64,000 nucleotides of DNA from Coprinopsis marcescibilis (lineage: Eukaryota > Basidiomycota > Agaricomycetes > Agaricales > Psathyrellaceae): NCBI GenBank assembly GCA_004369085.1, contig ML210155.1, positions 186,001-250,000 on the forward strand. The letters are read 5' to 3'. Both the position numbers and the translations under genes were made by a program. The notes below the pieces were generated by a model that searched no databases, was not told where the DNA came from, and saw nothing but the letters and a program-made list of their open reading frames with translations. The first letter of the stretch is position 1, and every line of letters starts with the position of its first letter. Shown piece by piece: positions 47,925-60,766 of the stretch.

Positions 47925-49419
47925 ATGACATCCCTGAGATCCTGTCCACCAGAGATCATCAAGCTCATTGTTGACGAGCTTGCCACCTCTGGCCGGGGGC
48001 CTTGGAAAAACCTCAAACGTGATCTCAAGTCATGCTCACGAGCCTCCAGGCTGTTCCTGCCACATACGCGCACCCATATCTTTCACTCCATCTCGATCAG
48101 GTCAAGCGGACGCAATTACTCGACGAGCGCAGCCCGTCGGCTTGTACAGGCCATAGAATGGGCTCCAGACATTGCACATAGCATCAGGACTGTTCGATTG
48201 GACCTCCAGCTGGACACGTTCTTCTTCAATCCTCCGGACGCGACGAACACGCTTCTCTCGTTACTGACACGCGTACAGGACCTGACCGTTGTTCTTAACA
48301 CCCCTGGAAGTCGCTGGCTAGTTCCTTGGGAAGGTATTCCCAATAACGTCTGCTCTACCTTGCGCAAGTGGCTACAGTCGCCTGGGTTCAAGCGCCTGAA
48401 GTTGATGAACGTGCAGTTTCCCCTCGCAGGCGAGATCGAAAGATCCCATGGCCTCTTGACTGGACTAGAAGAACTACACCTCACAGATTCTCATGTGTAA
48501 GTTACTACGTGCCTTCTTGGTAGTGGTCAATTCCTTGAAATTTAATATTCATTCACTATGCAGGTACTTCTACAACGATGGCTCTGACGAAAGTGTCGAT
48601 ATCGATGAAGAACCACTTCGGCCACCAATACCCTTGAAATCCCTCTCTCTAGATTGCTGCAATGTATTTCCCACAGCCATCAACACCTACATGGGCTTTA
48701 CAGAATTGCAATGCCTGTCCATCAGGTGCTACGAATTAAAAGAGTATTCAATAACAGACAAGGTCCTCTCTTTGTGCCAGAACCTGCACAAGCTATCCCT
48801 ATATTATCAGTGAATCCCACTTCTCGTCTAGCAGCGCTCAGCTGACATTGCAGCAGTCGAGAATGACGAACAGGACGATGCAGTTCCCCCATTGGCATCC
48901 TTGCACCCCTCGTCCCATCAGAGTCTCCGCCACCTGACCATTCACCTGATGCACTACGTCGACGAAATCGCGACTATAACACATACAGGTCAATACCACG
49001 GGATATGTGGCAACAATGACTCACCAAACCCTTCCGAAAGCATACTCACTCCATTTCGCAACCTTGAAACATTCAAGTTCTCCCTTATTCTCAACGGGCA
49101 GGTGGAGTACCTCGAAACAACAGACAACTGGACGAGTCTCGATCGAGTGCTCAATGGCCACCAAACTTCCAGCCAACCAACAACAGCGTTCCCTGCCTTG
49201 AACGCTGTAGAAATCGACATTGAAATAGTCGTTTACGAGCCATACGAGCTCAAAGCAGCCGAAGAGCTCAGGGAGAAAGCCGCGGAGAAGATGAGGACCA
49301 AGTGGTTTCCGGGACTGGATAAAAGGTCGAAGGAAGGCACTATGACGTTAAAGACGTCGGTGAGACTGACAGAGCGCAGGGAGTGCTATACAGAGGACAC
49401 GGACGACGAAGAACAGTGA
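47925..49419 (+). CDS. F-box/leucine-rich-repeat-like protein, last junction doubtful
   Basis: The start MTSLRSCPPEIIKLIVDEL has the F-box-like pattern LPxEIxxxIxxxL. An R-rich linker follows, then leucine-rich segments (DLTVVLNTP, LTGLEELHLTDSHV, LQCLSIRCYELKEYS, NLHKLSLYY) consistent with an LRR-like C-terminal half. The first splice, after SHV to YFYNDG, is in frame. The next is not clear: a GTGAAT donor after LYY is in phase 2, while every acceptor up to 48890 leads to phase 0 or 1. An alternative donor after SITDK would join in frame to the long final exon ending CYTEDTDDEEQ. Either the alternative is right and the LRR is shortened, or the locus carries a frameshift. F-box proteins recruit substrates to SCF ligases; the target is unknown. 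Confidence 0.6.
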
Positions 49420-49545
49420 TCGGCTCGTCTATTGCATCACGAGATAGTACCCCATCTCGTAACGGTAATCGCAAATTAACCGCACCTACTTGTACATATC
49501 AACACCACAGTATATGACTATACATTATTTGTCCACTCAGAACAT

Positions 49546-51233
49546 CTAAACTCTACTGCCGGCAACACCAGAAGACCTTGAGTTGCCGTCGACATCACGA
49601 GACTCAAGAACCGCATCGACTGTCGTAGTCGGAGAATTGTGAACAAACTCTAGTGCAGTCTTGGTCTTCTCTGCGCTAGAGCCATACAGCTCTCTCTGAG
49701 CAAATTCATACAAATGGAGGATGAGCCTGCATGAAAGAATGGAGTGTAGAACTCCTTGTGGGCTATAAAAAGAGAAATGGTTCAGATAACTTCAGAAAAT
49801 GGTATGAAAAAGAATGACGGCGTACATGCTTAGCATGAAGCTCAGTGCAGGCTAAAACAAATACCGGTCAGACATATCATATCGGCATCAAGATTGGAAA
49901 AGCTTGGAACCGTACGGGTGCGACTTGGTCGAAGATCATGTTTCCAACCGTCACGGCTATCAAAGACAGATAGTTAGCCATTTCGTCCCGGAAAGCTTGA
50001 ACAAGCCGATCTCACCTGCCAAGCTTATGAAGTAGAACAACCCATCTCGGTAAAACACGGTCAAAACAGAAGATGTTGAGTTTCTGTACTTCCGTACGCC
50101 AATCCATGCGCTCAAGATCATGATAGCTGTTCTAACGTGAGCGCAGAGTTTGACATCATACTTCAATCACAACACACTCAGTTGGCTCGCCACGATTAGC
50201 ACAAAAACAACGAAGAGGGTTTTCGTGTCGAACCAGTGGGGTAAGCAGCCATGGACACTACGCATCGGCGACTTGATGACTGGAATGATCAAAGGTCAGA
50301 ATGGCGAGAAGCACGAACACTTTTGGAGACAAACAGTTCACGCTCCGCAAGAAGAGGGAGACGAAGACAAAAACTGATACGTGCACTCCCTTGGTAACAT
50401 CAGCCACTACCCAGAATGGTCGTTGGAGACCGGACCCACCACGAACTGGAACAGTAGCCACGCACCAAGAACCCTGCCATGACCTCCGATGGCATGTAGA
50501 CGAATAAACATGATGGCTTCCGCAAACATCATGTTCATTGCCACGAGAACTAGGATTCATAGATAGTGAGGCGCAGGTCGACTAAATAAGTACATAGAAA
50601 TCCCACCTGAGCTGATTGTGAACATGATTTTGCAACCCTATTGACACAGCAGTGGTGTTGAGAACGCCTTGAAAACTGAGCTGGAGCGTACAGCACGCAC
50701 CAATAAGGACGGGTTTTCCTGCAACCCCACTGATCATTTGGTTAGCAGTAGAGCATCTGGAAGGGAGGGCACGGAGATTTTACTCACAAAATACGGTCAA
50801 CGGAGCATAGACGAACGGCATGTATCTGGACAGAAGGAATAGGACCTTGACAAGACTCCATTTTCTTGTCCAGAGCAAGGTTTTCTGAGAACAAGGCCGA
50901 TTAGCCACTAGATCCACTCCCACTGAAAAAGACCCCACCTCATCATGAACAGTTTGTAGATAGTCAGCAATCTAGATATGTCAGAGAATTACATGTACCC
51001 GGTATATGATACATACGATCAGCGCAAGGCTGGCCACTTGGAGGACAGAGTTCAGAGCAAGTCAGCGTATGAGGCTACAATTATACACCTGGCCCACCGT
51101 TGATGTACTACCAGTGGTAGCCGCTTAATTAGTGGACGTAATAAAAAGACTGAAGGAAGATACCTACCTGCGAGCACCGCTGATAGAACACCGATTCGCG
51201 CAGGAAACCAATCAACTTCAATAACGAGCTCAT
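49546..51233 (-). CDS. DUF6533 family multi-pass membrane protein, copy A
   Basis: A multi-exon gene with several very short exons. Recognisable parts in order: MSSLLKLIGFLRESVFYQRC, ASLALI, IADYLQTVHDE, then LLWTRKWSLVKVLFLLSRYM and PFVYAPLT. This is the DUF6533 signature, in which DYLxTxxxE precedes W(K/S)xxKxLFxLxRYxPF. The C-terminal part has RLILHLYEFAQRELYG, then SSAEKTKTALEFVHN and a polar end closing at 49546. About seven membrane spans are expected. The family is basidiomycete-typical and unstudied; a receptor-like or transporter role is only a guess. I did not verify all splices, and one early exon (near 51110, encoding YINGGP) is inferred from phase. Copy B lies directly upstream in the same orientation. 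Confidence 0.65.
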
Positions 51234-51592
51234 ATTCGGTATGCAGCTTAAGAGGTCCGAGGGTGGGGAAAGAACATGTCCACCGTCAATCCCAGCCAAT
51301 CCATTTATCTCGCCATCTATTGGTGATTCTGCCGATGCAATTAGAAGCCTTCAGATACTAGGCTTACGAAGATACGAGGATACATCTGAGAAGTTTCGTC
51401 TTCTTCGCCGACACTAGCTCCAATGATATGATGGACTTCGCTGTGATCATTGACACTTTAATTAGTCTCATGTTAACAAAGAAAGCGGGACGAGCTTACC
51501 AGCCAGACGCTTAAATGGTTAGAAATTCGGTCATCATCCATTACACATAGAGAAATATAGTAATGTCTGTCGAGGACTACATGCACGAAAGT
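51234..51592. other. spacer between the tandem DUF6533 genes
   Basis: 359 bp, includes the promoter of copy A and the 3' end of copy B. Nothing else seen. Confidence 0.4.
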
Positions 51593-53289
51593 TCACCAAT
51601 AAATACCCGGTTGCGATTCAAGATGCCTATCGCTACTTGATATGGATCCTTGCTGTACCCGACTTAGTTGAGATTGAGGAACAAATCGAAGCTCAGTCTT
51701 TGTATGCTCCGAGTTTGGCGTCGCACATTCCTTTCTTGCGAATTCGAACATATGGAGAACAAGTCGACACGAGAAAACCGAGTGGAGAACGCCTTGAGGG
51801 CTGTAATTCAATGTCAGTTCTCAGTGGACCATGAGACAAGGTCGGAAAGACTGCTTACAGCGCCAGCATGAAGCTGAGTTCAGGCTATGACATAGATTAA
51901 TAGAACAGCCTAGGGCGGAGACAAGCAGGTGACATACTGGTCCGAAGGAATCGAACAAGATGTTTCCGACGGTTACGACTAGAAACAGGCGCTATGAGAT
52001 TGTCTATCCAGACGAGTTGAGCAGGGAGAACGTACCAGCCAGGCTGACAAAATAGAACAACCCATCACGATAGAAGACCACTAAAATCGGAGAGGCACTG
52101 GCCCTGTATTTCCGAAACCCGATCCACGTACTCATGAGCATGATCGCTAATAAGAATTTGAGAATCAGAGTCGGGAGAGTAGCACGTGCGAGATCGTACC
52201 TAATTGGCTTGCCACTACGAGGCCGAATACCGTCACCAGTTTACTGGAATCAAAGCGACGTGGCAGGCAGCCAGGAATTCCCCGTAACGGCGAAACAGCA
52301 ACTGAAACACTGTCAGGTTGCATTAGTGGTAGAGGTGACGGGACTCCACGGACAGACTACGCTTTTCACAAAAAGCGAAAACAGGACCAGTACAGAAACG
52401 TGGACGCCCTAATAAGAGCAAGTTAAAGCAACGGCAGCAACGCCAAGGATTCTAGACATACCAAGAATTGACACACAAGCCAAATTCCCATCCTTTTGCT
52501 CAAGCCAGAGATTGCGTACAGGCGGATAAACATGATTGCTGCAGAGAAACGGAGCATTGAGAATAGTGTATCAAAGAAAGCAACAAAACATACCTTCCGC
52601 CACCATCATGTTTATAACAACGAGCACTTCTCATGGTCAGTCAGTAGGACAATTCGAATGCGGGAAACACCGACCAGCACTGGCGCCGAATATAATCTCG
52701 CAGCCCTTTGAGTCAATTCAGCAGTTGTGCAGGAACGCAGCGAGATATGGCCTTACCCGTAAAGTGGATCCCATCTGCAAGCCAACTAAGAAGGGATGAG
52801 CTCAGAGCAACAAAATTGCAGGACGAGATGCGTACCATAGATAGTCATTGGGGCATGTGCAAAAGGAATATAGCGAGAAAACAGAAATAACGCCTTGATC
52901 GCGTTCCACTCCCTTGGCCATACGAGCGATGTCTAGCGCGTAATTAGTCGCTCCAATAGATTGGGAGCAGTTCGAAAATTGACACCTCTGCTTCGAATGT
53001 CTGGATGTAATCGACCACCTGATGGGTATAGTGATTGACTCGGTTAACAAATGACTTCCTGGTAGACTATATATATACGACCCACCAGCAATGCAAGGCT
53101 TGCGACTTTGGTTCGGCAAACGGTCAGACAAGACACTTTAAGCTAGCTGACCCAGGCAATCACCGTTTACGTACTGTCGAACCAGGCACTTTAGCTGATA
53201 GAAGTGATTTACGTCTCCCGCACTCACTTGAGAGCATCGATGATAGAACACCGCACGTTTAATGAACTCCAACAAATTGAAAGAACTCA
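51593..53289 (-). CDS. DUF6533 family multi-pass membrane protein, copy B
   Basis: A diverged duplicate of the gene at 49546-51233 in the same orientation. Matching pieces in the same order: MSSFNLLEFIKRAVFYHRC, VASLALL, VDYIQTFEAE, EWNAIKALFLFSRYIPFAHA and PMTIY, then near the end RLVLHMFEFARKECATPNS. The frame stays open through each recognisable block, so this copy is probably intact despite strong sequence drift. The C-terminal ~50 residues are polar and unlike copy A. Exact exon borders were not worked out. The start Met at 53289 is placed by analogy to copy A, just before the FYHRC block. Confidence 0.55.
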
Positions 53290-56200
53290 TGGCTCGCTGG
53301 GAGTGATCCTTCTGTGGCAAGAATCCGAAGGAACTTCTCGAGAAGAGGAAGAGGGAGAAGAAACCAACATTGCACTTCGAAAGAACGCATGTATATGGTT
53401 ATTCGTGGGTGATAGGACGCCAATATGGTCTTCTTTGCCACACTCGGTGCGCTGGAAGAAGTTCGGCAGACTGGACCCAAGACTATCCTACATGGGACCG
53501 GGAAGATTGATATCATGCAGTGGCAGAAGTGATAAGATGGAAAGGATGCGTACCAGCATTTGACGCTCGCATTGAAGCTTATACACGCGAAGGTACATCT
53601 CACAAAGTAATAAAATCGATCTGAAAAAACTTGAACATTTGGTTGAGGAATATGAATATGCATTACGTACCTCAAAACGACGACAAACGCCAATCACACG
53701 GCCACAATGCAGACTCGGTCAGAGCATTTGTTTCGCTTCTAATCTTTGGAAGGTGATTCATGGGTGGGTGATAGGAAGGTATTAGATGGTCAAGTAGAGA
53801 TAGTGACGTTGTAAACAGGTGATCGATGTCTTCAAAACAATTGAACTAGGAACGTCGCTCGACGGAGTCAACTCGTGATGCTAGCCCGACTATCCAAATC
53901 CGACACAAGGTTTCTGAACACTGCCACGGTCTGCAGGAGCATTGGCGTGAAGGTCATGGCCCACGTAGCTGTCGATCCACGTATGGTTAATACTGAGATA
54001 TACCTTATCAAATCGGTGTGAATCGCGTTGCCACTGAATTCAAATATGGTCAATTGAGAGCCATGACCACATGATAGAAACAACGAACCGAAATAGGGCT
54101 CCACACAAGGAATTCATTGTTATTTCCCTTCAGGACATTTGCAGAGAGCATGCTTAGACAGATCCAACCAAGTATCTGGTAGAACACGCGTTTGCAAGAG
54201 TCTGAATGCAAAAGCTGATTCAAACCGTTGTGACCGTGACGTTGGCGTCGGCGTGAGCAAAATAACGGTATTCTCGTAAAATGCGATATCCTCGGGATAC
54301 GGATGGTCAATAGCAGACAAAAGTGCTCGATATGAGCGAAAGCATGTCCAAGTTGGCAAAGAAGGAAACAATGTAGGTTGGTCATGGCTGGCCCTGTTTG
54401 GAATGATATCGATCTCCGCTTGAATTTCCGGCACATCCCGATTTGACCTCTGAGACTTCCTCGCCTCACTGTCTTTCCTGGCACGCAAGTCCAATTTGCA
54501 CCTCCTTACATGCCTTGTCGTCGAAAGATCTGAGTATAGGGAGTGAACCATAATATGGTTATCGCTATCATCTCCTGAACGCTAGGTCGAGACCTTGACG
54601 TGCAATGTGTGATGGTAGGTCACTTTCAATGGTCTACTCAACAATGCCATCTTTTTTCGCAGTTGAACATCGGAGCGTCCGGTGGCTAACACTTACCGTG
54701 TCTGGCAGATGCAGGCTCTTTTTCTTGTCCTCGGGAACGTGCAAATACATGGTAGGCAAAAGTACTTTTTTGACCGGGGAACCCGGATTCACGACTATCC
54801 CAACTGAGAACACTGATTCTATAGATTCTATAGATCTTGGATTGGATTTTGGGTCGGTGGAAATTTATCGTCCCTGGATAAAAATGCACTTTTGATATCT
54901 CTGGGCTCTGATGCACACCCGAAAGTCTTGCTCTTTGTTTTTTGGGCAACAGAACCTAATATGAGCCACCTGCGGGACCAAGGGTATACATTCCCTTTAA
55001 AGAAATGGCGAAGAGCGCGGCCAACAAATCGGAGGTCCTCGTAAATTCTGCCACCGTTTTCGCCTTGGCTGCGGATAGAACTCGCGCCGCGCACAAATAG
55101 GGGTTTTTCTCGTCTCGGATGCCTAGAGAGTGTCCTCTCTCGAGATCCTAACCTTTGTTGATCTCAAGTTGGAAGAAAGGTAAACCGCCTCTGATCAACT
55201 TTTGCAGAAGTGCCACGGTGAGCACACGAGTTTTGACTGCTCCAGCCGTAACCAATTTCAGCGAGGTGGTATGAGTGCCCTAACAGTGCACTAACAGAAA
55301 TTCTAGAATGTACTGAACGTCCGTTCGTTATGGCTGTGGCTCGCAGATAATCACGTATTCTCGACATTTCGCTGATGCGCCTGAGTTCAACAATTTTCTC
55401 GTCGATAAAAAGGAGATTATTCTATTCCGTCCACTAACCGCCAGGTGACAATGCTGATCTACCAACAACCTATGGGTCCTCCAAATCAGCGCCCATTGAC
55501 ACAGAACGTATGTCATTCTCAGTCATCTGGACTGGTGCAAGGCTTCTTGCACTTCTTGCACTCGGGATCTGGACAATAACTGGGCCAACCCAAGCGTATA
55601 GTTTTTCTTTCGCAAGCGCCTTAAGTCATCACCACTTTGCGGCCGTAGTCATCCATTGTCATATCTTGAATGATCTAATACTCTCTATGCAGCATGTATA
55701 TATAGATCACCTCCAAGCCAGCAGGCTGTGAAACGTGCCATGTCGCACGACACACGAAACCAAACAAGACAGGGGTTGGAGCTCGAGATTCACTCGGTGC
55801 ATCGACATCCTGAATTACGTACGAAACGTCCCAAAAAGGAAACTTGATAACATTCCTTAATCCTTGTATTTTGGCAGAAGCTCCGTCAAATAGTGGCGGA
55901 TATCTTGATGGACATGAGCACCAGAAGGCAACGAGACGGATGTAACCATCTGGCTCAATTCAAAGAGATACATTCTGCTCAGAACTAGCGAAGTACATCG
56001 CCGCCGCCGGGCTACATAGCCCTTTCGAACACAATGCCCAGGGGTTCATACCACATTGCGGTACGACTCGGATTTCGACCGGGTGGCTCGAGACTGATCC
56101 TGCCATAGCCTCGCTCCGATTCGCCGCAGCTTTGAGACAGGGAACATATCCCCTTGTACGATAAGCCGTTCTCCGGCACGTTAGGAACACCCTCTTTACG

Positions 56201-58809
56201 AAGCCCACAGGGCCGTAGCCAGGTAGGTCACCTCGAATTAGCCGGAGTATCGCAGCAGTGCCCCAGTGGAGATGTTTGAGAGCGAATTCACCGACTTATT
56301 GTGTCTGATTTTAGTTTTGCCGGGAAATCCTGGGGTTTCACGTGTAATACCAGCGGCCAGGCGTTGGGCGCTCAAATAGCTATATTGTAACCACGACTGA
56401 GGAACTTCCTTACGTGGGTTCTCAAGGCAATACTGTATTTCTCAGGGATCAAGCTGGCCCATACGCTTCTTCTGCTAAAGGCTACTGGACCCTAACGAAT
56501 GTCGCACGACTCACGCGATAGTCCATTGTACTCCCACTTTAAAGCAGCAGAACTTACTCAGGAAAGTTCTGGTTGGCAGCCCGACATTTCCAGCATATTA
56601 TCACCAAAATAGGACTTATGTGAGTAACGGGGACTAAACAATACCGCTCCTCGTCGCACAGTACGTACATTCCTTTCTGATAATCTTGTGGAAATATCGT
56701 TGTTCCTCATCGCTCCTGCACCACTTGGTTTGTTTATTTACCAAAATCAATGCTTCTATTACGACTCTAACGTTAACTGATATCGACAGTAGTACGGTCT
56801 TTTGATTCAAGTTACTTGGGTGGTCGATACCACAGACTTCGGGGCTGATTGTAAGACTAGCAATGATGCTGGAGAATGTGTTATCCATGCCGACGGTGTC
56901 CACATTTATTCACACCGTACGCCCACAGGACCTCGGTGCTGCTTTGACACTCCCCAAATTCGGTAAGAAATTCGGCAGTGTATCTGGGATAGTTCCCTAT
57001 TTTCATAAATTAGAATGAATACCGAGAACACCTCAATGCAGTACTTTAAGGGGGTACAAACTCTGTCCCAAAGTATGGCGCAACTGACAGGATGCCAAAT
57101 GAACTGCAATGTTTTATCTGGTCAGTGACGGTGTACCGGTTTCACAGCCCGTGCGCTGAGGCAGAGCTTGCAGAATATCTACATGGTGTGGTTCTGTATG
57201 ACTTGATTTGACCATTAGAGCTAGCAAGATTCGAAGATTATTAGGATTAGCGCTATGCTCGGAGATTTGTCGTGAGTCACCATGTCTACGCCTCGAATTG
57301 CCCAAATCTGTATTTCATCATATTTAGCAAGTTCTCACTGTCTCATCGCTAGATTCACGAGCAGCTACTGATAGGTACTCACTTGACAGCCATTAAACAT
57401 CAACACAGTCTCGGCTGTTACTCTAGAGGATCTGGGTTTGCAAAAATATCAGTGCAAGGGGTCCACTCGGCTAGCTTGGGAAAATCACATAGCTATAAGC
57501 CTTGGTTCTGAGTAGCTTCAAGCTCGTGCTTCATCAAATTGAGAAATAACTGACTGAACCGCCTACCTAGACAAGTTCTGGTGAAGATAGAACCCCCATG
57601 GTATTCTTAACTGGCGTACAATTACCAACCTTAAACCCACACAAATCAACCAGAGTGGCGGTACAATTCATTCGATTCTCCTCCATACAAAAGTACCCTA
57701 AGGCTATAGATCTAGGCGGCCCAGGGGATTCATTCCCCCGAAAATGAGCCTTTTCAGGGTAACTGGCGGGCAGCGGCGGAGAACAGCAACATTGCCGAAC
57801 CTCGGCTTGTGTCCACCCACGAACAATGAAAAAGCCGCGCGGGTATTACAAACCTGGACAAAATCGGCTTACCGCCGTCCCAGCACTTCAGTCCCCGTTA
57901 TCTGTTACGTGAAGTACCCCGGCGGACGGGGCCTCAGGCCTCGAGCAGAGCTAGGGCAGAAAGCGAACTATGCGAGCTCAGGAGGGGGAGATTTTGGGGC
58001 AGAGTAGAAGGATTAGGGGCTTAACTAACTGAATTTTCCAGAATGGCGCATTTGTGGACTCGAGACGACGGTCATCGAATTTTCCGGTCGACCGCCACAC
58101 ATGCTTCTAGTGGTTCTGCTTGAAATCGATATTCGTGCAGGGTACCGGGTCCCGATCGTCCACTGGCAGACAAGATAGCTTGGTCTCGACTGGAAAAAGG
58201 GACATCAAAGGCTGCAATAATCCTTATTAGTCTCAGCTGCAGCCCGTATTCTCTATGTCCAAATTTGGGGGTGTAAACATTCTGGATTGCCGAGCAGGAC
58301 TAGACCGCTACCATCGACGACACCAAGTAAGACTCCTCCTGACTCGGATTGACCCCTGGCAGACAGGCTGAAGTGAGCGAAAGATGAGTGAAAGTCGTGT
58401 CCAACAACTCTTTACTGCCCCAAGGTCGTTCACCTTCTTTCACTTCAATGGTTGCTGCGTGCGCAGCATGGAATCCATTCAAAACGGCCACCCCAGGAAC
58501 CACGGATTGTTGACTGTATCTGGATCTCGGACTTATTTTGAACAAGGAATTCAGCTCCCAGGCTCCCATCACAAAGAGAGGAGAACAACAAAAGGTGTCC
58601 GTGATCTGATGATCTGACCGTATTCGGTAGGTCGTATGTTCTGCCTAGACGTTTAAATGTTCCGTGCAGCAGGAGGCACTGAGATCTCGCGAACCTTTAC
58701 AAAAAGGTGGCGGTTCTCGATATATGTATAAGTTGTGACGTTTTGAATAACGCTGCCTTGACTTCGCCTCCCTACTTTCTCCACATCCTCAACTGAACGA
58801 GTCTACACG
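53290..58809. other. 5.5-kb gene-free or gene-poor region
   Basis: No gene is recognised. Two minus-strand frames near 53868-54104 (WAMTFTPMLLQTVAVF) and 54120-54551 (SAFAFRLLQTRVLPD) could be exons of one diverged gene, but they have no domain and no clear join. A small TCTATAGATT repeat lies near 54820-54836. The patch at about 57.66-58.0 kb is GC-rich with CCGCC runs. No terminal inverted repeats, LTRs or polymerase motifs were seen. The right end carries the promoter of the F-box gene at 58810. Confidence 0.35.
58721..58731 (+). promoter_or_regulatory. TATA-like element (putative)
   Basis: TATATGTATAA about 80 bp upstream of the ATG at 58810, a normal distance for a fungal TATA box. Confidence 0.35.
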
Positions 58810-60766
58810 ATGAACATTCCCCGCCCTTCTCGACGCGTTTTGCAGTTACGCAAGCGACGAACAACAGGATTCCAAGCTAAGACCTTGTCCTTCGAATCAA
58901 CAGAGCACCCATACGATATGGATGAAGGTGAGTGTGGCCCCATATGCATACCTTTCAATAGTTGACGGTCAATGTGTAGGCATTCAACATGAGCGAGCTG
59001 GCGTTCTGATTAAACCGATATCGACAACCTCGTCAAGGTCCTCAATGTCAAGTCGCTGGTCCTGCGGCAGTTCAAGATCATCACTCTCCTCTGCCGGTGG
59101 ATTCGACATGCCACCGATCTTCTCTTCCCTCGGCTATATGAACGTTGTCCTTCCTTTGGAGATCATTAACATGATCCTTTACGAGTTGGAGGACCATTTG
59201 CCATCGCTCAAGTCCTTTTCTCTCTCGTGCAGGTATTTCTGCAAGAGAACACGGCCCTTCATTTTCCGTTGCATATCGCTCTCGATGCACATAACTCGAT
59301 ACAACTCACATGACGACTTGGAGGACCTGCTCACCACATCACGATACCTCATTCCCCATATCCAGAAGGTCAACATCCGCGCCCTCTTTCCCGAAGATTC
59401 AGAGGATGGCACCTCACCAGATCCCGAGGCTCTCCGTGTCCTTCTAAATCTTCGTGATGTAGTCAAGGAAATCGCAATTCACGGTGGTTCCTGTCGCTCA
59501 TGGACCGCCGTCCCCGTGCCCATTCAAATTGCGATCAGAACAACATTGCGAGGAAAGCACATCTCTAGCGTCGAAGCCGCCAGCATTTCCGACTTTCCGG
59601 TATACCTCCTCGATGGATGTCTGTCTCTCAAGGACCTTTCGCTCAACCACAAGACCTTGCCATCATGCTACCCAGTCACAAAGCGGGACGGCCTCGCCTA
59701 CCAAGTGATGACCTTCATGCAGTCCCAGGAGGACAAATCCCCCGTATATCTGGACCGACTCTATCTAAAGGTTGCTGCTCCGAGCCTCATCAAGCTTGGA
59801 GAATGGCTGCTGTCGGACGAATGCTCCCTGGACGTCAGCCGGCTCCGATCCCTCGAGGTTCATGCTCCGGACGTTCTGAAGGGTGTATTCTACGAGCGTC
59901 AGCTGATCCTGGAGAAGATACTGGATCGCTGCCGCGATACCCTCGAAGAGCTGCATCTCGACGTTTGGTCCCCAGGTGCGTGATTTCGGTGCTGCGAACG
60001 TGTAGCATAGTCCTAACGCCTGGTTCCAGACCATAGCATCGAGATTTCCGCGCCTTGTCCAGGCAAGGCTCAAGCCTGTGTTGATCGCGATTGCGAGGTT
60101 CCAGTGAACGTCCACACACCGACTGTCATGGAGATGTACGAACGTTTGGACATCGGAAAACTCAAGTCCCTCCGCCGGCTTTCGCTCAAGTTTGGCATTC
60201 CAAATATCTGCGACCCAAAGAAGCACATTTTGCTTGTCAATAGCATGCTCAAGAATGTTCGAAGGCTCGAAGATCTCCAACACATCTCATTGTTGCTCTT
60301 TACACAGGGTACCCTCACTCCAGCGTTGTCGAACGGTGTGATGACTTCTGGGTCATGGGAGGCCTTGGATCGGGTATTGGCGGGGGACGCAACTACTAGG
60401 GAGGACTCCCAAGGGTCCACCCACACGGGATTCCGTCATTCCGCATTCAAGCTACCAGAAATGCGCATGGAGCCGCCTGAGCAACGAAACATGTTCCGCC
60501 GTCTTCGCCCTGGAGCTAACGGCAATCAAGGCCCTGCCAATACCCCAAACGGATCCTTTGGCGCATACATTCTTCGAAACGCTCGCTCGATGCGGGCAGA
60601 ACCCCATCCGCCATGTTTGAACCGCCCGGGTACATTCAAGATTGTGCTCGCAAATACCAAAGATCACCACCTCAGCCAGGCCATCGAGCTATTTAATTAC
60701 TGTCTACCCAGACTCTCAAAGACTAGAATCGTGGACATCCAAGCAAATCCACTTCAGTTTCGTTGA
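58810..60766 (+). CDS. F-box-like protein with leucine-rich C-terminal region
   Basis: Exons 58810-58927, 58980-59975 and 60030-60766 join exactly to 616 residues. A basic/Ser-rich start (MNIPRPSRRVLQLRKRR) precedes an F-box-like motif near residue 97: VVLPLEIINMILYELEDHLP, then SLKSFSLSCRYFCKRTRP. Leucine-rich segments follow: LRVLLNLRDVV, LKDLSLNHKTL, LRSLEVHAPDVL, TLEELHLDVW and LRRLSLKFGIPNIC. This layout resembles large basidiomycete F-box families that link to SCF ubiquitin ligases. The substrate is not known. It shares the F-box-like plus leucine-rich layout with the gene at 47925 but is not a close duplicate by eye. Confidence 0.75.

Noticed and set aside
57744..58007. 87-aa plus-strand frame in the GC-rich patch
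   Set aside because: Arg/Pro-rich composition follows local GC content; no domain or conserved block seen.
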